Origin: Halichondria panicea
Taxonomy: Eukaryota; Porifera; Demospongiae; Suberitida; Halichondriidae
Assembly: GCF_963675165.1 (NCBI RefSeq)
Contig: NC_087392.1
Location: forward strand, 1,193,001-1,257,000
Reading direction: 5' to 3'
Length of the DNA stretch: 64,000 nucleotides
The first letter of the stretch is position 1. Every line of letters begins with the position of its first letter. Positions 37,601-52,000 of this stretch are shown here, in pieces. Position numbers and translations under genes: made by a program. A model generated the notes under the pieces. That model worked only from the letters and a program-made list of their open reading frames with translations, was not told where the DNA came from and ran no database searches.

Positions 37601-40600
37601 ACCGTGCATTTCTAGCTAGCGGTATTAATAGGATAAGGTTCTGAATGCAAATCTTCTGTATGCAACTTTTTTCCTCATACCAAAAAAAGGTTCCCCTGAC
37701 ATTATTTGGTATGTGCATGAAAAGCACCACTCAATGATAGTATTTTGTAATAACAGGGTGAGGTGTCTGATCTTGAAAGACGTGATGGACGTACAGAGGT
37801 CATAGTTCAATCTGGTGTTGATACGGTGTCCTACACTCTTGACGAGGGTCTGATTGAGTTTGGTACTGCAATTGATGACCACGACTACCTGAGAGCTCTC
37901 ACATTCCTGGAGACTCTCGAGATGACCCCTGAGACAGAAGCCATGTGGAAGAGTCTGGGAGACCTAGCTCTCAAGGCCAGACAGTTAAAGATTGCTGAGA
38001 GGTGTTATGCTGCACTTGGTGATATTGCCAAGGCTAGATATCTCAGGGAAGTGGGGGAAATGGCGCGGAAGATTGAGACAGAGACTGTGAGTACTGTATA
38101 TTTTTTAACCAGGTTTGTGTGTGTTTTTTCTAGCTCTTGATTCCCCTAGTCTAGAGGGTCCAGTTTATAGCTTTAATTAGATGTATAATTGTAATGTACC
38201 TGCATCTACACACTGTATGTAACTTGCGACTGTAATGTTTCAGGGCCATTCTGATGGGACTAAGCACTACCTGGTTCAGGCCAAACTGGCTGTACTCAGA
38301 AAGCAGTTCAAAGAGGCAGAGGCCATACTGCTGGAGAGAGGGGAGGTGGACAAGGCTATGGCTATGTATATGGACGTGTTCAGATGGGAGGATGCCATTG
38401 CTGTGGCACAGAGCAGAGTGAGTTCAGTACACAGGTGCACTGTGCGTAATGAGATTGCATTCTCTCTGTCACAGGGGCATTCTGATCTTCCCACAATTCG
38501 CACCAACTACTTCCAATGGTTGATGGACAGTGGTCAAGAGGAGAGGGCTGGTGAAGTGAGGGAGAGAGAGGGTGACCTGGACGCTGCCATATCCCTATAC
38601 ATGAAGGCTGGGCTCCCTGCTCGTGCTGCCAGGGTGGTGCAGCATCACCCACAACTTTCAGGGCAGCCTGACCTACTCCAACAGATTGCCTCGTCCCTAG
38701 GCAAGGCTGGGCTTCAAGAGAAAGCTGGAGAGATGTACGAGCTGGCTCGCAACTTCCAACAAGCTATGGAGGCCTATCGATCTGGAGGGGCTTATCGCAG
38801 AGCGGTAGAGTTGGCTCGTGTGACGTATCCGAACGAGGTGGTGGGTCTGGAAGAACAATGGGGAGACCATCTCTGCTCTAGGAAGCAGTACGATGCTGCC
38901 ATAATGCACTACATCGAAGCTGGGTAAGTCTCATGTACATGTATATTCACACACACATGTATGGTGTACTTATGCTATTTTGTTTCCTCTCTCAGTTGCT
39001 CACAGAAAGCAATAGAGGCAGCTCTGCAAGCACGTCAATGGAACAAGGCCATTCAAATCCTTGATCTGCAGGAGCCATCGGAAAGTGTGAACTATTTCAA
39101 GCAGATAGCAGAGCACTACTCGAGTACTCGTGAGTATGGCCTTGCCGAGCAGTTCTATATGAAGGCAGGCGTGGCACAGGAAGCTGTGGACATGTACATC
39201 AAAGCTGACAAGTGAGACAATCCCCCTCAACATGCACTACTACAGTGTGCCTTTGATTGCTCATAATTTAGTCTAGATTGCCTAGAACTTTTTACTCTGT
39301 CAGAAACGTAAGTAGTGTAGTTGTTTCCAGCTAAGTTGATTCTGAGAGAGAAGTTACTCTGTACTAGTAAAGCTGCAGAATTGCACCTGTATGTGTACCT
39401 CTATGTTGCAGATGGGAGGAGGCATACCCTCTTGCTGTGGGGTGCATGCCACAGGATGAGGTGAGACAGCTCTATGTGACCAAGGCCCTGGAGCTGGAGG
39501 CTGGAGGCAAGCTAAAGGAGGCAGAGAGACTCTATGTGGTCGTGGAGGAACCTGATCTGGCCATCAGCATGTACAAGAAAGCCAAGCAGTACGATCCCAT
39601 GGTCAAACTAGTTGCCCAGTTCCATGAAGACCTGCTCAAAGACACACATCTGCATCTGGCTAAGGTCAGTGTTATATTATAATCAACATTTGTGATGTGT
39701 GGCAATTTTGAGTTGAAGTTATTTCTTTTGTAGGAGCTAGAGAGAGAGGAGCACTTTCGTCAAGCTGAGCACCATTTTGTGGAGAGTGGAGACTGGAAGG
39801 CTGCCATCAATATGTACAGGACCAAGAGCATGTGGGATGATGCGTACAGGGTCAGTCACAGTGTACCTATAGTGTATGTACGTACGTACTCTACACACTA
39901 GTATAATCCATACACACGCACACTGTACATGTACAGGTAGCCAAAGGTCATGGAGGGTCAAATGCTGCAAATCAAGTGGCATACCTCTGGGCTAAGAGCT
40001 TAGGTAAGAGATTTCGTATGTAAGGTCCCCTTCCTTTGACAGTACTAGAATCGTCTCTGTAACTAGAGTTAGAGCTCTGAGGATCGTAAAACGTAGTTCC
40101 GATGATTAATTGAAAGCTTAGAACACATAATCTGAAAAGCCTCTCTCAAGCTTTCAGTAAAATTAACATTATTGGACCAACGGAACTGAAGTTTATGGCC
40201 ATTTAAAGATGCTCTATTTAACGCTACATAAACAGCTTGTCAATTAATCATACCATGTACGTGATATAGGAGGAGAAAGTGCTGTAAAACTTCTCACAAA
40301 GTTCGGGCTCTTGGAGGCAGCAGTGGACTATGCAACTGAGAATTTGTAAGAATCAAAATTCATGCAGTTTTATAATATTTCATGTACTCACACCTTTCAC
40401 AGCGCCTTTGAGTTTGCATTCAGCATTGCCAAAGTTGCCCTCAAATCAAAACTATCAGAGATTTATCTCAAGTATGCCCTCTACCTAGAGGACGAGGTAT
40501 GTCCCTTTTCATCACGTAGCACTATTACATCTATTTTCTGTATATAGGGCAAATACTCTGAGGCTGAGACTGCGTTTGTGAGAGGTGGGAAGCCCAAAGA

Positions 40601-43218
40601 GGCTGTGTTGATGTATGTCCATCAACAGAAGTGGGACTCTGCTCAGAGAGTGGCCGAGGAACACTGTCCAGAGAGTGTACCAGATGTGTTAGTCGGACAG
40701 GTGAGCTGCACGGTGACATATGCTACATATGTTAAATTTTTAATATTGTTGGTGTGCTTATAATTAATTATATTATATGTAGGCGAGAAGTGCCTTTGAG
40801 AGGAAAGACTTTCAAAAAGCAGAGACCTTCTTATTGAGGGCCGAGCGACCTGACTTGGCTGCAAAATTCTACAAAGTGAGTTAGTACACATAGTACGTTC
40901 AAGCTCATACATGTAGTCTCGCAAAACGTAGTGTTGCCTTAATTGTTTATAATCTTACGGTACATTCACCCTAGGATGCTGATATGTGGGCTGATGCTCT
41001 GAGGATCGTAAAAGACTACATTCCCAGCAATTTGGACAGTTTCCAAAAGGAAATGGCCTCCAAAAGTGGAAAGTATGTTCATACATGTTGTACTACCACC
41101 ATTACCATCATCCTCCTATTGATTTCACGCTGACATCCACACAGGAACTATGAGGAGCTACTGTCACAAGGCTCCATGTGGGAACAAAATGGAGAGTACT
41201 CTCATGCTATAGACCTCTACCTCCAACTCAATACTCAAAACTGCTCTGACATGTCCCTACTCATTAGCACATGGGAGAAGGTACGCATATGTATGTGGAT
41301 CTACCTATTATACATTGTTGTATACTTCTTTAGACTGTTATAACCGTATTTTTTCCTCTTTAGACTGTAGACTTGGCACAGAAGTTTGTGCCTGAGCGTT
41401 GTGTGGATGTGGCTGCCCTTGTGTGTGATCGTCTGGCCCATATGGGTGACTATCGTAGAGCGGGAGAGCTGTTTGTGAGTGTGGACATGATCAAGGAGGC
41501 TCTGGACATGTTCATGATGTCCGAGGACTGGGAAAGGGCCAGGCACATTGCGAGAAATGTGGCACCAAAGTAAGGGTCTGATTGGAGGCTTTTCCTACAT
41601 ATGACAGTCGTAGTATTAGTTGCTGTCTGCAAAGTCTTTTTTCTACATGTATAATATTATTATTAACTATAATTATATATACATGTACGTAGGTACGTAT
41701 ATATACACATACACTGTACACTACTGTAAATGTGGATATTATTAAACGGTATCATTTTAGTATGCATGTGTTTGTGTTCAGGTATGAGCAGTATGTGGAG
41801 GATGCTTATGTGGATTTCTTGAAGAATCACAACAAAGCTGAGGAGGTAAAAATCAAATATATACACGTCCATTGATCAATCTTACATACCTATTTAGATG
41901 AGTGATGTGAATCCAGAGGGTGCCCTCAAGATGTACTGTGAGGCTGGGGAGTGGGAGAAATGTCTGGAGCTGGCTGGAAAACAAGGAACGGGGATACTTG
42001 CCAAATATGTGGCTCTTTATGCTGCCCATCTCATCAAGTCCAATGCTTCTCTGAGTGCTCTCCAGTTGTTCTTAAAGTATGGGGCTCCTGCTAACCCACA
42101 GAACTTCAATATCTACAAGCGACTCTGTCTGGAGGTGTACGGTCAACAAGTGGAGGGAGTGGCAAGCTACAGCACGTATGCCAACCTCAGAAACATGCTC
42201 TACACATTGGTAAGTGATTTAACTACTATTGTGTGTCACATACTGTATTTATATAATTATAGCTAGCATATTATAGTCATACTCGTTTCTCATTAAAGGT
42301 TGAGGATCTTGGACAGACTTCTGAGGCTGGTAGTGTGACTCATAGGGAGTTTGAAAAGCACCTTCTCATTTCCCACTATCTTGCTACCCGGGCTGCCTTC
42401 CAGGGCTCTCAGCAGTTGGACCAGTTAGTGGCCAAGCTCTCCGTCTCATTGTTGCGTCACACTGACATTGTGCCTGCTGACAAGGCATTCTTTGAGGCTG
42501 GCACTCACTGTAGGACAGTGGAATGGGACAACATGGCGTTTGTGTTTGCCAACAGGTTCCTGGATCTGTGTGAAGTGAGTGAGAGCGGAGTTAATTAATA
42601 GGTGTATTTAATTTTTTTTTCAGGCAATCGAGGAAGGCTCCCTTGACATGCTGGACAACTCAGACTTCACAGAGACTGACATTCCATTTGAGGTCCCTCT
42701 TCCAGAAACACCTTACCTCCCTGTATGTGACCTCTATAGCTAGCTAGTGAAATCACCATCTCTCCATATGCAGGAGGAGAAGCGAGAGGAACTGAAAGAA
42801 TGGGTATTGGCTGTGTCCATGGATCAGAGGGTGGAGCAAATCTTGCCCTCTGATGATAGGGGCACTTATGTTGCATCACTTTCCTGCCCTCACACACAGG
42901 TCACCTCACTCCCTTGTGTTATCACAGGTGACACCTGGTCAAGCATTTGTAGGTATTGTCATGACAATGTGTTTCCACAGGCTATCCAGTGCTGCGACAT
43001 AAAGTGGAATTCAAGAGAGGTGGACGCTGTGCCAACAAGGAAGACTGGAACAAGTTTGTCATGGCCACCAAGGTATGTCCTCATATTTGTCTCAATTTTA
43101 ATGAGGGTATTATTTGTACACACTGCAGGTGTCCAGAACTGAGGAGTGTTTAGATGTGTGGAAATTTCTATCCAAGTGGTGTGGAACTGCCCTTTCCCCT
43201 TCCTACTCATTTCAATGA
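34644..43218 (+). CDS. IFT172: Intraflagellar transport protein 172
   Basis: A long multi-exon gene starts at [13 protein letters not shown] (34644-34682), a near-exact match to the IFT172 N-terminus. The N-terminal half is WD40 propellers ([83 protein letters not shown]). From about 37760 the TPR-like half follows ([97 protein letters not shown]). The gene ends SPSYSFQ and stop (43216-43218). IFT172 is the largest IFT-B subunit and acts at the ciliary tip. No frame break was found. An 18-bp duplicate of coding sequence (gctctgaggatcgtaaaa) sits in an upstream intron at 40073-40091. Confidence 0.97.
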
Positions 43219-43402
43219 ACACTGCAACCCGAACGCTTATACAAATAGCTATAATTATACTATAACTGGCAAATACTGTTTATAATAATTTAAAGTTGAT
43301 GCAGATAATTTCTCTGATTGTTGTACTGTGAACAAACTTTCATAATTCATCTTCTAAAACAGTCAATACATGTAGTTGATTTCTCTAATCAGCTAACAGA
43401 GT

Positions 43403-44053
43403 TTATTCATAGATCCATTGCTGCTCTGTGGGGGTCCATTTCACCAATTCTTCCTCCTTGAACCACAGGGCAATCTCCTTGTTTGCACTGTCAACCGAGT
43501 CACTTCCATGGCAGATGTTACGTCCAATGTGGATACAGAAATCACCTCGAATGGTGCCTGGATTAGACTTGCCCTGTAGTGATAAATATATGATGATTTC
43601 ATACAGTATATACACAGTACAAGTCACAAGCCAGTACTATATACTTACTGGATCAGTTTCACCGAGCATTGTCCTGCCAGTGGCGACGACACCCAGACCT
43701 TCCCACACCTGCAAACAGATCGGCTAGTGAAACAACACACGATGGCTCATGGTACACTCACCATGCATACCACAGGAGAGGAGGCCATGAACTTCACTAG
43801 CGTTGGGAAAAATGGCTTTGAACTCAAATCACCATAATGCTTCGCCAGTAGTTCCTCGGTTGGCTGTATTGAGTACAGAAATAGATTATTAATTAAGCGA
43901 GGCTCTTTGTAGTACTGTTACCTGCATGAACTTCATTGCAACCAGCTTGAATCCTTTCTGTTCAAATCTTTTGAGGATATCACCTATGAGTCCACGCTGG
44001 ACGCCATCAGGCTTGATCATAATGTAGGTACGCTCATCCTTCTTGCTTGCCAT
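43403..44053 (-). CDS. Nucleoside diphosphate kinase (NME1/2 type)
   Basis: Four exons on the minus strand: 44053-43922, 43863-43762, 43708-43649 and 43573-43403, 154 aa, the standard size. It begins [21 protein letters not shown] and contains [25 protein letters not shown] and the active-site motif CHGSDS, with the phospho-accepting His. The C-terminus [11 protein letters not shown] matches the group I family. It moves gamma-phosphate between nucleotides, keeping NTP pools. It is convergent with IFT172 (184 bp between stops) and divergent from UNC50. Confidence 0.97.
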
Positions 44054-44178
44054 CGTCGAAAACTCTTCTCTGTACTACTGTACTGTGTAGCTGCTAGTTT
44101 TTCAGGAAATCCACGTGTTTCACAGTGACATCTTATTGATTTTCTACCACTGATGATCATTTCCTAATTTTCTAAAAG
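44054..44178. promoter_or_regulatory. Bidirectional promoter, NDP kinase / UNC50
   Basis: A 125-bp interval separates two divergent start codons. Both promoters and 5' UTRs must lie here or overlap the first exons. Confidence 0.6.
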
Positions 44179-45848
44179 ATGTCTCAGTTTGGAAAAGGAA
44201 AGTTTCTATCAAGATTCTTCAAGCTACGCCATTTGGAGTTTGACAGTGCACTACAGCAGATAGTATGGACTGTGATAAATCCAAAGAGAGTGTAAGTGAA
44301 GCCTTGTCAGTTGTTCTGGTGAAAATAAACCATTATTTCTATCTCTCCTTGTAGTTTCCGATACCATAAGGATCAGTATGGTATGTTGTAATGTGCACTG
44401 TAGATATGATTGCTCCTCATTGTGCATTTGTTTCAGCCATGCGTGGGAGGTGGTCTCGAGATGACCCTGCAATGCTACTCCTCCTCTTAGGCTATGTCAC
44501 AGGTACGACACTCATTCACTACGTGTAATGATAATGCCATTGCTTCAGTTGTTTCCCTGGGCTACTGTGGATGGATGAGGGTGCCTGTGGGCTCCTACTT
44601 TGCTGCTCTTGCATGGACACTACTGGTCGACTGTTTAGCTCTGGGTGTACTCATTGCATCAATACTCTGGTGAGAGCAACCCTCTCTACGCTTTTACATG
44701 TTTAATAGCAGGTCACCCTTAACATGCCGGGTTGATAAGCCCTGGTGAAGTTGAGGCAGTTATTGCATCCATTACATTCATCAACAACGAGGCAGAACCT
44801 TATGCTGGTGATAGGGCTTACTGTTTCACTGTAATCAATGATCAACAACTAGCAAGTCCGTCTGAATGTGTCCCCTAAGTCTCCATAGCATGTGTTTTGA
44901 CATGTAGTCAGTCATAGTTGGTATATATAGCCACTAGTGACTACACATATAATTATATAAACCTACCCATTCAGGTTTCTGTGCAACAAGCTGCTGGCTG
45001 TCCAGTCAACTGCCCTCAGTCAGAGTGTAGAGTGGGCCTACTGCTTTGATATCCACCTCAATGCTGTGCTCCCCTTCTCATTGCTCCTCTATGGCCCGCA
45101 GATGTTGCTATGGATACCTTGTAAGCTAACCATACATACTTTAAAAACAAATGTAAATTTCATCGATTTCAGTGTCTTCTACATCCATTTTGAGTGTGCT
45201 GACCTCCAACACTCTCTGGCTCCTCACACTGTGTTACTACCTCTACATCGTATTTCTGGGATGCACAAGTGAGTCTGGCTAGTGTTTGATTTTAACCGAT
45301 TAGCCGCGGTTATGATTTCATACGTAGTACTGCCCACCGTGAAACCTAATTTTAACTTTTCATTATGAGCCAGTAGGTTATAGAAGAGGTTTCCCAATAG
45401 TCATTTGTCGAAATTGGCTGTTTTTTGCCACTCCCAGAAGTTTTCCAAGTGATAGGCCTTGTCTAGGTACAGAATAGCATAAATTATTTTTAGTTTTGAT
45501 TTTTAGTGAAGTTATAATTATGACCTCCCAAAAGAAGCTAGCGTAATTTGGAAAATATAAGGCTATAATTATAATTATAATTATAATTATGTAGCTAGCG
45601 TCAATCATACTATTAAGAGAATGATACGAACCCACTCTCTCTCCCCCCACACACACCCACCCTCCCCCTACACACACACACACACGCTAGCAGTCCTCCC
45701 CTCGGCTCAACACACAATGTCCCTCCTCTATGCTGCCCTCCCACTCATGCTACTCTATGTGATCGCAATTCCTCTCAAAATAAACGCAACTAGAATTTTC
45801 ACATACATTTTTGCCTGGCGTATTGGCGCTGGAAACGTATTGTTGTAA
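44179..45848 (+). CDS. UNC50: UNC50 homologue (Golgi/ER multi-pass membrane protein)
   Basis: Seven exons: 44179-44291, 44355-44380, 44437-44502, 44549-44669, 44975-45120, 45173-45268 and about 45691-45848. It starts MSQFGKGKFLSRFFKLRHLEFDSA, and has WSRDDPAMLLLL, VLIASILWFLCNKLL, VEWAYCFDIHLNA and YYLYIVFLG, all diagnostic of UNC50, with five or six membrane segments. UNC50 works in trafficking of nicotinic receptors in worms and of Golgi cargo more widely. The last acceptor is ambiguous by three bases (45688/45691), which adds or drops one residue. It is tail-to-tail with INPP4. Confidence 0.93.
44870..44955. repeat. Fragment related to the MITE at 28333
   Basis: The word aagtctccatagcatgtgtt and the neighbouring text resemble the interior of 28333-28517. 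A 'tgtttcactgta' at about 44822 may be a decayed end. It lies in the UNC50 intron 44670-44974. Confidence 0.55.
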
Positions 45849-46043
45849 ATATCACTTCATTTTAATGACTGTATAATGAAATAATTATATATATCTCTTT
45901 ATTATAATTTCATTAAAATTCTACACATTCTACTTGTATGATAATACTAGTAGTGAAGTGATATATAATATGACATTAAATAAATAGCAACATGTATCAG
46001 AGCTCAGCTAAAAACTTTATTTCACAATTAAAAAGAAAACAGA
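45849..46043. other. Convergent 3' region, UNC50 / INPP4
   Basis: These 195 AT-rich bases separate facing stop codons. They contain ATTAAA/ATAATAT-like words that could serve polyadenylation on either strand. Confidence 0.4.
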
Positions 46044-49000
46044 TTAAGTTTGTAATTTCTTGTAAGTTCCCTCGGGGGGTCTATAGAGAGGGGGGAGGGT
46101 GAACACTTGGATTGCATTGAAGGCGTACAAAGGAACACCAACGTTCTTCTCAGTGTTTCGCAGCCTCGTTCCTTGACTGTGCATGTGTGCGTGCGTGTGT
46201 GTGTGTGCATGTGTGTGTGTGTTTGCTAGGAGAAGCTCTACTGAAGACTTGGAGCATGGTATCTATGGCTATGTGAAGACGCACTTTCTTTTGTAAGCTT
46301 GACTATATTATATACACAAACACTCACCTTCTCATAGCGTCGAGGGTGTGTTGCTGACAGCTAGGGTCCATCTGCATACCTAGTAGTATTCGTGTTTGCT
46401 CCAGAGTCACTGCCATAGCCGTACGATCCTTAGCACTCTTACAGCTAGTGACACGCCCGCAATCCAGTGTCCGACACAACTGCAGGTGGACCAAGCAAAC
46501 AATGGAATATCAATGAGCATCTAATTATTATGTTACATATACATAACATAACATTCCTAAGCAATGATGTGCCATAAACATCAAAACACAGAATAGATAA
46601 TATCAATTAATCCTCAAATACATTTAAGCCATACAGTTGAATGATGCAAATTAAGCTGATGCAAATGCAAAAAGCTGCATAAGTGATGCCAACCCCTACA
46701 AGTACTGCATAGTGTACCCAAAACATACTGTACGTACGTACATCTGCACTGAGTGAGAGAATTTCAACATTCTTGTCTTTTCTTGTGTGTACTTGAGTTC
46801 TAAGCTGCTCCAGTAGTTGGTTAGCCTTTATAGCCTTCAAGTGCAACTTGGCGTCTATGTGCACAACAATACAAGGGACGGTAAAAATGAATTTCTAACG
46901 GTGGGCGTGTTTTTTAATTTACTGGCACTTCCAAAATGGTCATGATATCTGGTGCAGTAACTGGTGAGTTTCTGGAGACTTTTCATGTTGATCTGGTCTT
47001 GATAAGAACTGTCGAAAAATCTGCACAAAGCAAACGTTGTGGTATACCGTATAGTTGGTAATTTCTGGGGACAAAATATTAGTGGTTTTCGTGGTTGGAG
47101 CTCAGACCATGAATATTTTACCCACGAATGAAGCGACCTTGACTACCTTTACCTGCAGTGCAAGCAGCAACCACGAAAATATTATCCACAAAGTGACTAA
47201 ATATCGCTCAACCACAATAATGTTTTGCCCCCCCCCCCCCCCCATTTATGGCTATACCGTGATAAAGAATAAAGCCCAGAATCCATAATTAATTATTGGT
47301 GATAAGGAAATAGAATTAAGAGGAAACAAAATTTTAGAGTATGTAAATGCTTATATAGCAGGAAGCCCATTACCATGCATTCCTGGCATTATGATGGTAA
47401 CAGGTGTGCATGTAACAACAGACAAACAGCCAATATAAATGTGAGAATGTGCTTACTTGTCAGCGAAGGTTTGCTGTTCGTTGATGCCTTGTGTGAAGAG
47501 CACAGCACATACAGTGATAACTTGTCCTTCCTGCACCGAGGGAGGCAGCATCCGAAATAGGGCTCTTTGGAGAGGCACCTCTACAATCACTTTGTATCTA
47601 TGGCAATGAACACATAAATATGTATAGTATCAGATCTATGTGGTGAGACGGCAGCCATGGGAAACAGGAAATAAGGGAACACACAAACCACCTTGAGCCC
47701 TTGACAAGTGGTACGTCACTGAGTGAGTCAGAGAGGGTCAGCTGTGCAAAGAGATTTAATAATGGAATTATCAGTAACCATAACAAATAACACACGCTAT
47801 GGAGGAATGTTTTAAAAAAATTAAAAATCATTTCTACAATGCTTGCAAGCTGTAGGGGTTTTCCCACTCACCTTGAACTTGACATTGTTGAGGTCGTGAA
47901 TGGCAGTAATGAAGTCTTCCAGCATGCCCAGTTCATCACCCATAGTAGAGAGCAAGCTCTCCCAGTGCACAAGAAACCCCACAGTCACCAGCTGGGACAG
48001 AAACGAGGGCACCACCAGACATTGAGTGAGCTTCACCACAAAACTGGTCACCACAGAAGCGAGAGCCTGGGAGAACACAATGTCATGACGATTGATGAGT
48101 CCTCGCAGACCAATGGGGAATTTGTCCATCATGAAATAGCTCTCCTGTGGTGGTGGGCGGTGTTGGTGGTGGTGGGCAGTGTTAGGGTGTGTACATGACC
48201 ACGATGCATAAATTGCCCATATTTGTACTTCTACAAAGAGAATGAGAACAGAAACTACCATTGTACATGTGTATTAGTGTACACACAGCACTCCACCTAT
48301 ACAAACACAAAACCCTCACAAAGAAACAACAATGTGGTGATACCTTAAGAATGACAAAATAGAGTGCCTTAATGATCAGACTGACGACTTCATCCAGCAC
48401 AGTTCTCAAGTGCCCCACTGCCTCAATGAGCTCCCTGCTGTTCACTGAGATGTCAACCAGAGGTGAAATGAGTGCCTCCACCTTGGCCTCCACACAGTAC
48501 ACGTGCTCCTCTATCTTATGAAACAGTGAGCTCTGAACAAAACGAAGGCAGTACATGTGCAATAAGTACGTACAAGGAAGTAACTAACCTCACTGTGAGA
48601 TCATACCCACAACAAAGTGTGTCATGCCGTATGGATTCAACACGGTATATTACATTGCAATAGTGGTCAAAAGAACAACACACGGTGTATGCAATAAGAG
48701 ATATCTATTTCACTGATACCTCTGAGCAATTACGACAGGGCCTAATAAGCTTAAGTAATTGGAGGCGTACCACATTAAGGTTGGCTATGGGAATGGTCTT
48801 CTCTGCCAGCTCAGCATACAACGCCCTCAAGGCATCGTTGGTGAGTGTGATATTGGAGTGAGACTTGATCTGGTGCACCTTGTCTGCCACCACTCGTACA
48901 CATCGCTCCATACCCTCCGTCGACATTTTTCTACCTAAGTTCACCAGCTGCTCCAAGTCACGAAGTATGCTCAAATTCACAGTTTCAACACGACCTGAAG

Positions 49001-52000
49001 GCAATAACAATAAATTAGAATGTATGACTTTTCAAGGAGGTATTACTGCATAATAATATTTACTTGTTCTATTTTGAGTACCCATACCTGGGTTGTTAAT
49101 TTCAAAATTAAAAAGTATAACTATTTTTAGTACCTCCACAACATGCTAGCTGCTAGTACTTACTGGCCACTCCCTTTGCTCTCGTTGACTTGGTGTCTCC
49201 AGAGCCTCCTAGACCAACCAGTGCATGTGTGTTCTGTAGTTTGGCCAGACCACCTGCCTTGAACTTGAGACTGTACGCCGTCGGACAACCCACTGTCACA
49301 GCAGAGAACACCATCTTATCTGTGGAGACAAACGAACATGCAACATTATTAGTCAATCCTCACTGTAAAGAAAATTGAAAGTGCTTCCTAATTGAGATAC
49401 TAGCACATCCTATAGTAGAGATTATGCACGTACTTCCAGTTCAAATAATTTAATGTGTTATTCATACATACCTTTAAAATCAGTCTCCTCACTCACAACC
49501 TTAAGCTGTTGAATGTGCAGATTAACCGGTACAAAGTCCAAATCGGAGGAACCTTTAGCAGTACTCTTTTTGAAGGTGATGCCTGCCTCTAACTGAGCCT
49601 GGAGTCCGGACTTACTCTCTCGATAGTGCTGCACCACTCTCTGGTGTTCCACCATCACAGCTTGCTTGTTGATCTCCCACTCTTGATTCAACTGTACGTG
49701 TGTCGGTGGTTGATCATATTACTTTGTAAGGGATATGCATAATACATTATGTAATAATCGTGTTGTGAGAGAGCTCATATGACATATTGATACTTACTCT
49801 GTTGATGGAGTTGTAGTGGGCCAATAAATGGCTTTCCTCAACGATATACAAATCACTATATAGAAACAATCATCAACTAACACAGCGTAACGAAACAGGG
49901 ACAACTCACAGCATCTGCATGGGAATGGAGAACGAGAATTTGCCTTCGCCCATCACCTCTGTCACCTTCAGAAACTGGTCTGGCTTACCACTATAGAGTT
50001 ATATACCGTGATTGACATGTGATCAGACCTAAGGTCACCCTTCAACTCACCTCACTGGGAACTGGAAATTTCTGATGACAATGTTATCCATGGAGGCCTG
50101 ATAGTTGAACCCTCCCCTCCCGACCCCATCCTCACACACTTGACTCCCACTTGTGACTAGTGTGGGGCTGTGAGTCTCTCTGAGGAGCGGTGGCTGGTAA
50201 ATACCACCCACCAACTGAGCTCCATCACTCTCACGGCTCTGAAGGGAAAATTTAGGTACAGATACTGAAAGAAAGAGCAGTTAATTCTCTAGTTTAATAC
50301 ATACTGTTTTACGACATTAGATGTAACTCAAGCATTCTTATAAACTTTCACTTTGTGCTCAATCAAATAAGAATTAAAGACCAATGATTGCTTGCATTTT
50401 GGCTGCGTCTCTAAGTTGCTCACCTTGGTTGCTTTAACAGTGAGATAGCCACAAGTAGATCTATCAAACAGTATCTCGTGTCTCTGTGACTGGTCAGGTG
50501 ATCTGAGGAGGTCCATCACTTGACACTGGGCGGCACCAATCGGACACACCTTCGTCTCTTTGCGATCGTACACGTCAAATATCTCAAACTTGAGTTTGGT
50601 TGCCATGGCAACTGAGCCCATATAAAACACCACAGTAGTGAAGAACCGTGGGTCACAATTATGCTGAGGGAACAACAAGGTGAGTATGATGCTTCTCTCC
50701 AGCCAAACAAAGTGAATCTCAGGCTACTATCATAAGGGCATGAACTCCTGATGATTCATGATGGTAGGGATGGTTTTGTGGATACAAACTACACTTACTA
50801 CAAGGGGCCCTTATGTTGAGAAAGAGGCTTGTACACACACAATATACTGTTTTAAGAGATGATGGCTTACCTCCACAACTTCTGTCTGGGCATATCTGAT
50901 CCAGTATGCCTGGGGAGGTGTCATCACACTGGTCACTATCATGGCACTGGGCACACAGTCTCCAAGGCTACCCACCAATGAGCTACATGCTGACAGGATT
51001 AACAATGGGTCAATCACAGAGTAGTGGGCACACACTGAATGCTAATGCAATTTAATAGAGTACGTCCAATAGTTGTCTGCATGAGCTAGAAACTCAATTA
51101 ATGGCTACTCACCAAGTGACAGTTCAAAGACAGGCTCTCCCTCGTAGGCTGGAGCCGAAGCTAGAGGCAGGAATACAGAGCATAAAGTGGATTATAGGTA
51201 ATCTATAATTAAGAGAGACCTTACCTGGGATAGGAGATATATTCTTGATAGGCTCGTTGAAATAAGGGTGGTCCTCAACCAGTGGGTCCTTCCCCGTGAG
51301 GTGGAGCAGCTGCCCTCGTAGGTCACTGAACAGTACACGCAGGTACTCGTAACTGCAAGTAAAGTAACGTACCATAGTGAACACTGACATGGGCTAGGCA
51401 GTGTACACACTGACATGAGCTAGGCAGTGTACACACTGACATGGGCTAAGCAGTGTAAACACTGACATGGGCTAGGCAGTGTACACAGTTTACCTGCTTG
51501 AGTTGAGAGCTGTGGTCCATTCGTCTTGGTCCCTGGCAGAGTTGGCAGTAAAGAGGTAACCAAATTCACTCTCATCAAACGCTAAAAAAGGTAATAGTGT
51601 CAATCTCATAGTGACTAGTGTAATTACATATAGTTACCTAGCTTGAATGAGTTCCTATTCCCACTCTCATTGTCTGGCTCCACTCGACATCGCTCCAGAA
51701 TGATCACACCCACCACGCCAGAGTCCTGCAATGAGTCATGAATTATTAACTGTGTGATCACGAAGACGAGAAACCATGCAAGTGAAAACTTACAGATAAA
51801 TCACTTTTGCTGTAAAAAAGCATGTTCCCCGACAAAGTGAACCATCGTTGTGCATACCCTACATACAACAAAGAGAGTGTCTGTAATTTGTTTCATTGAG
51901 AAACCTTGCAAGCCTAGCCTAGCCATTGTGAGCACCTTGTTTTTTCTTGACTTTGGTTCCATCAATTTCTCTCAGCCATAAGACACCCTCCTTGTCTGCC

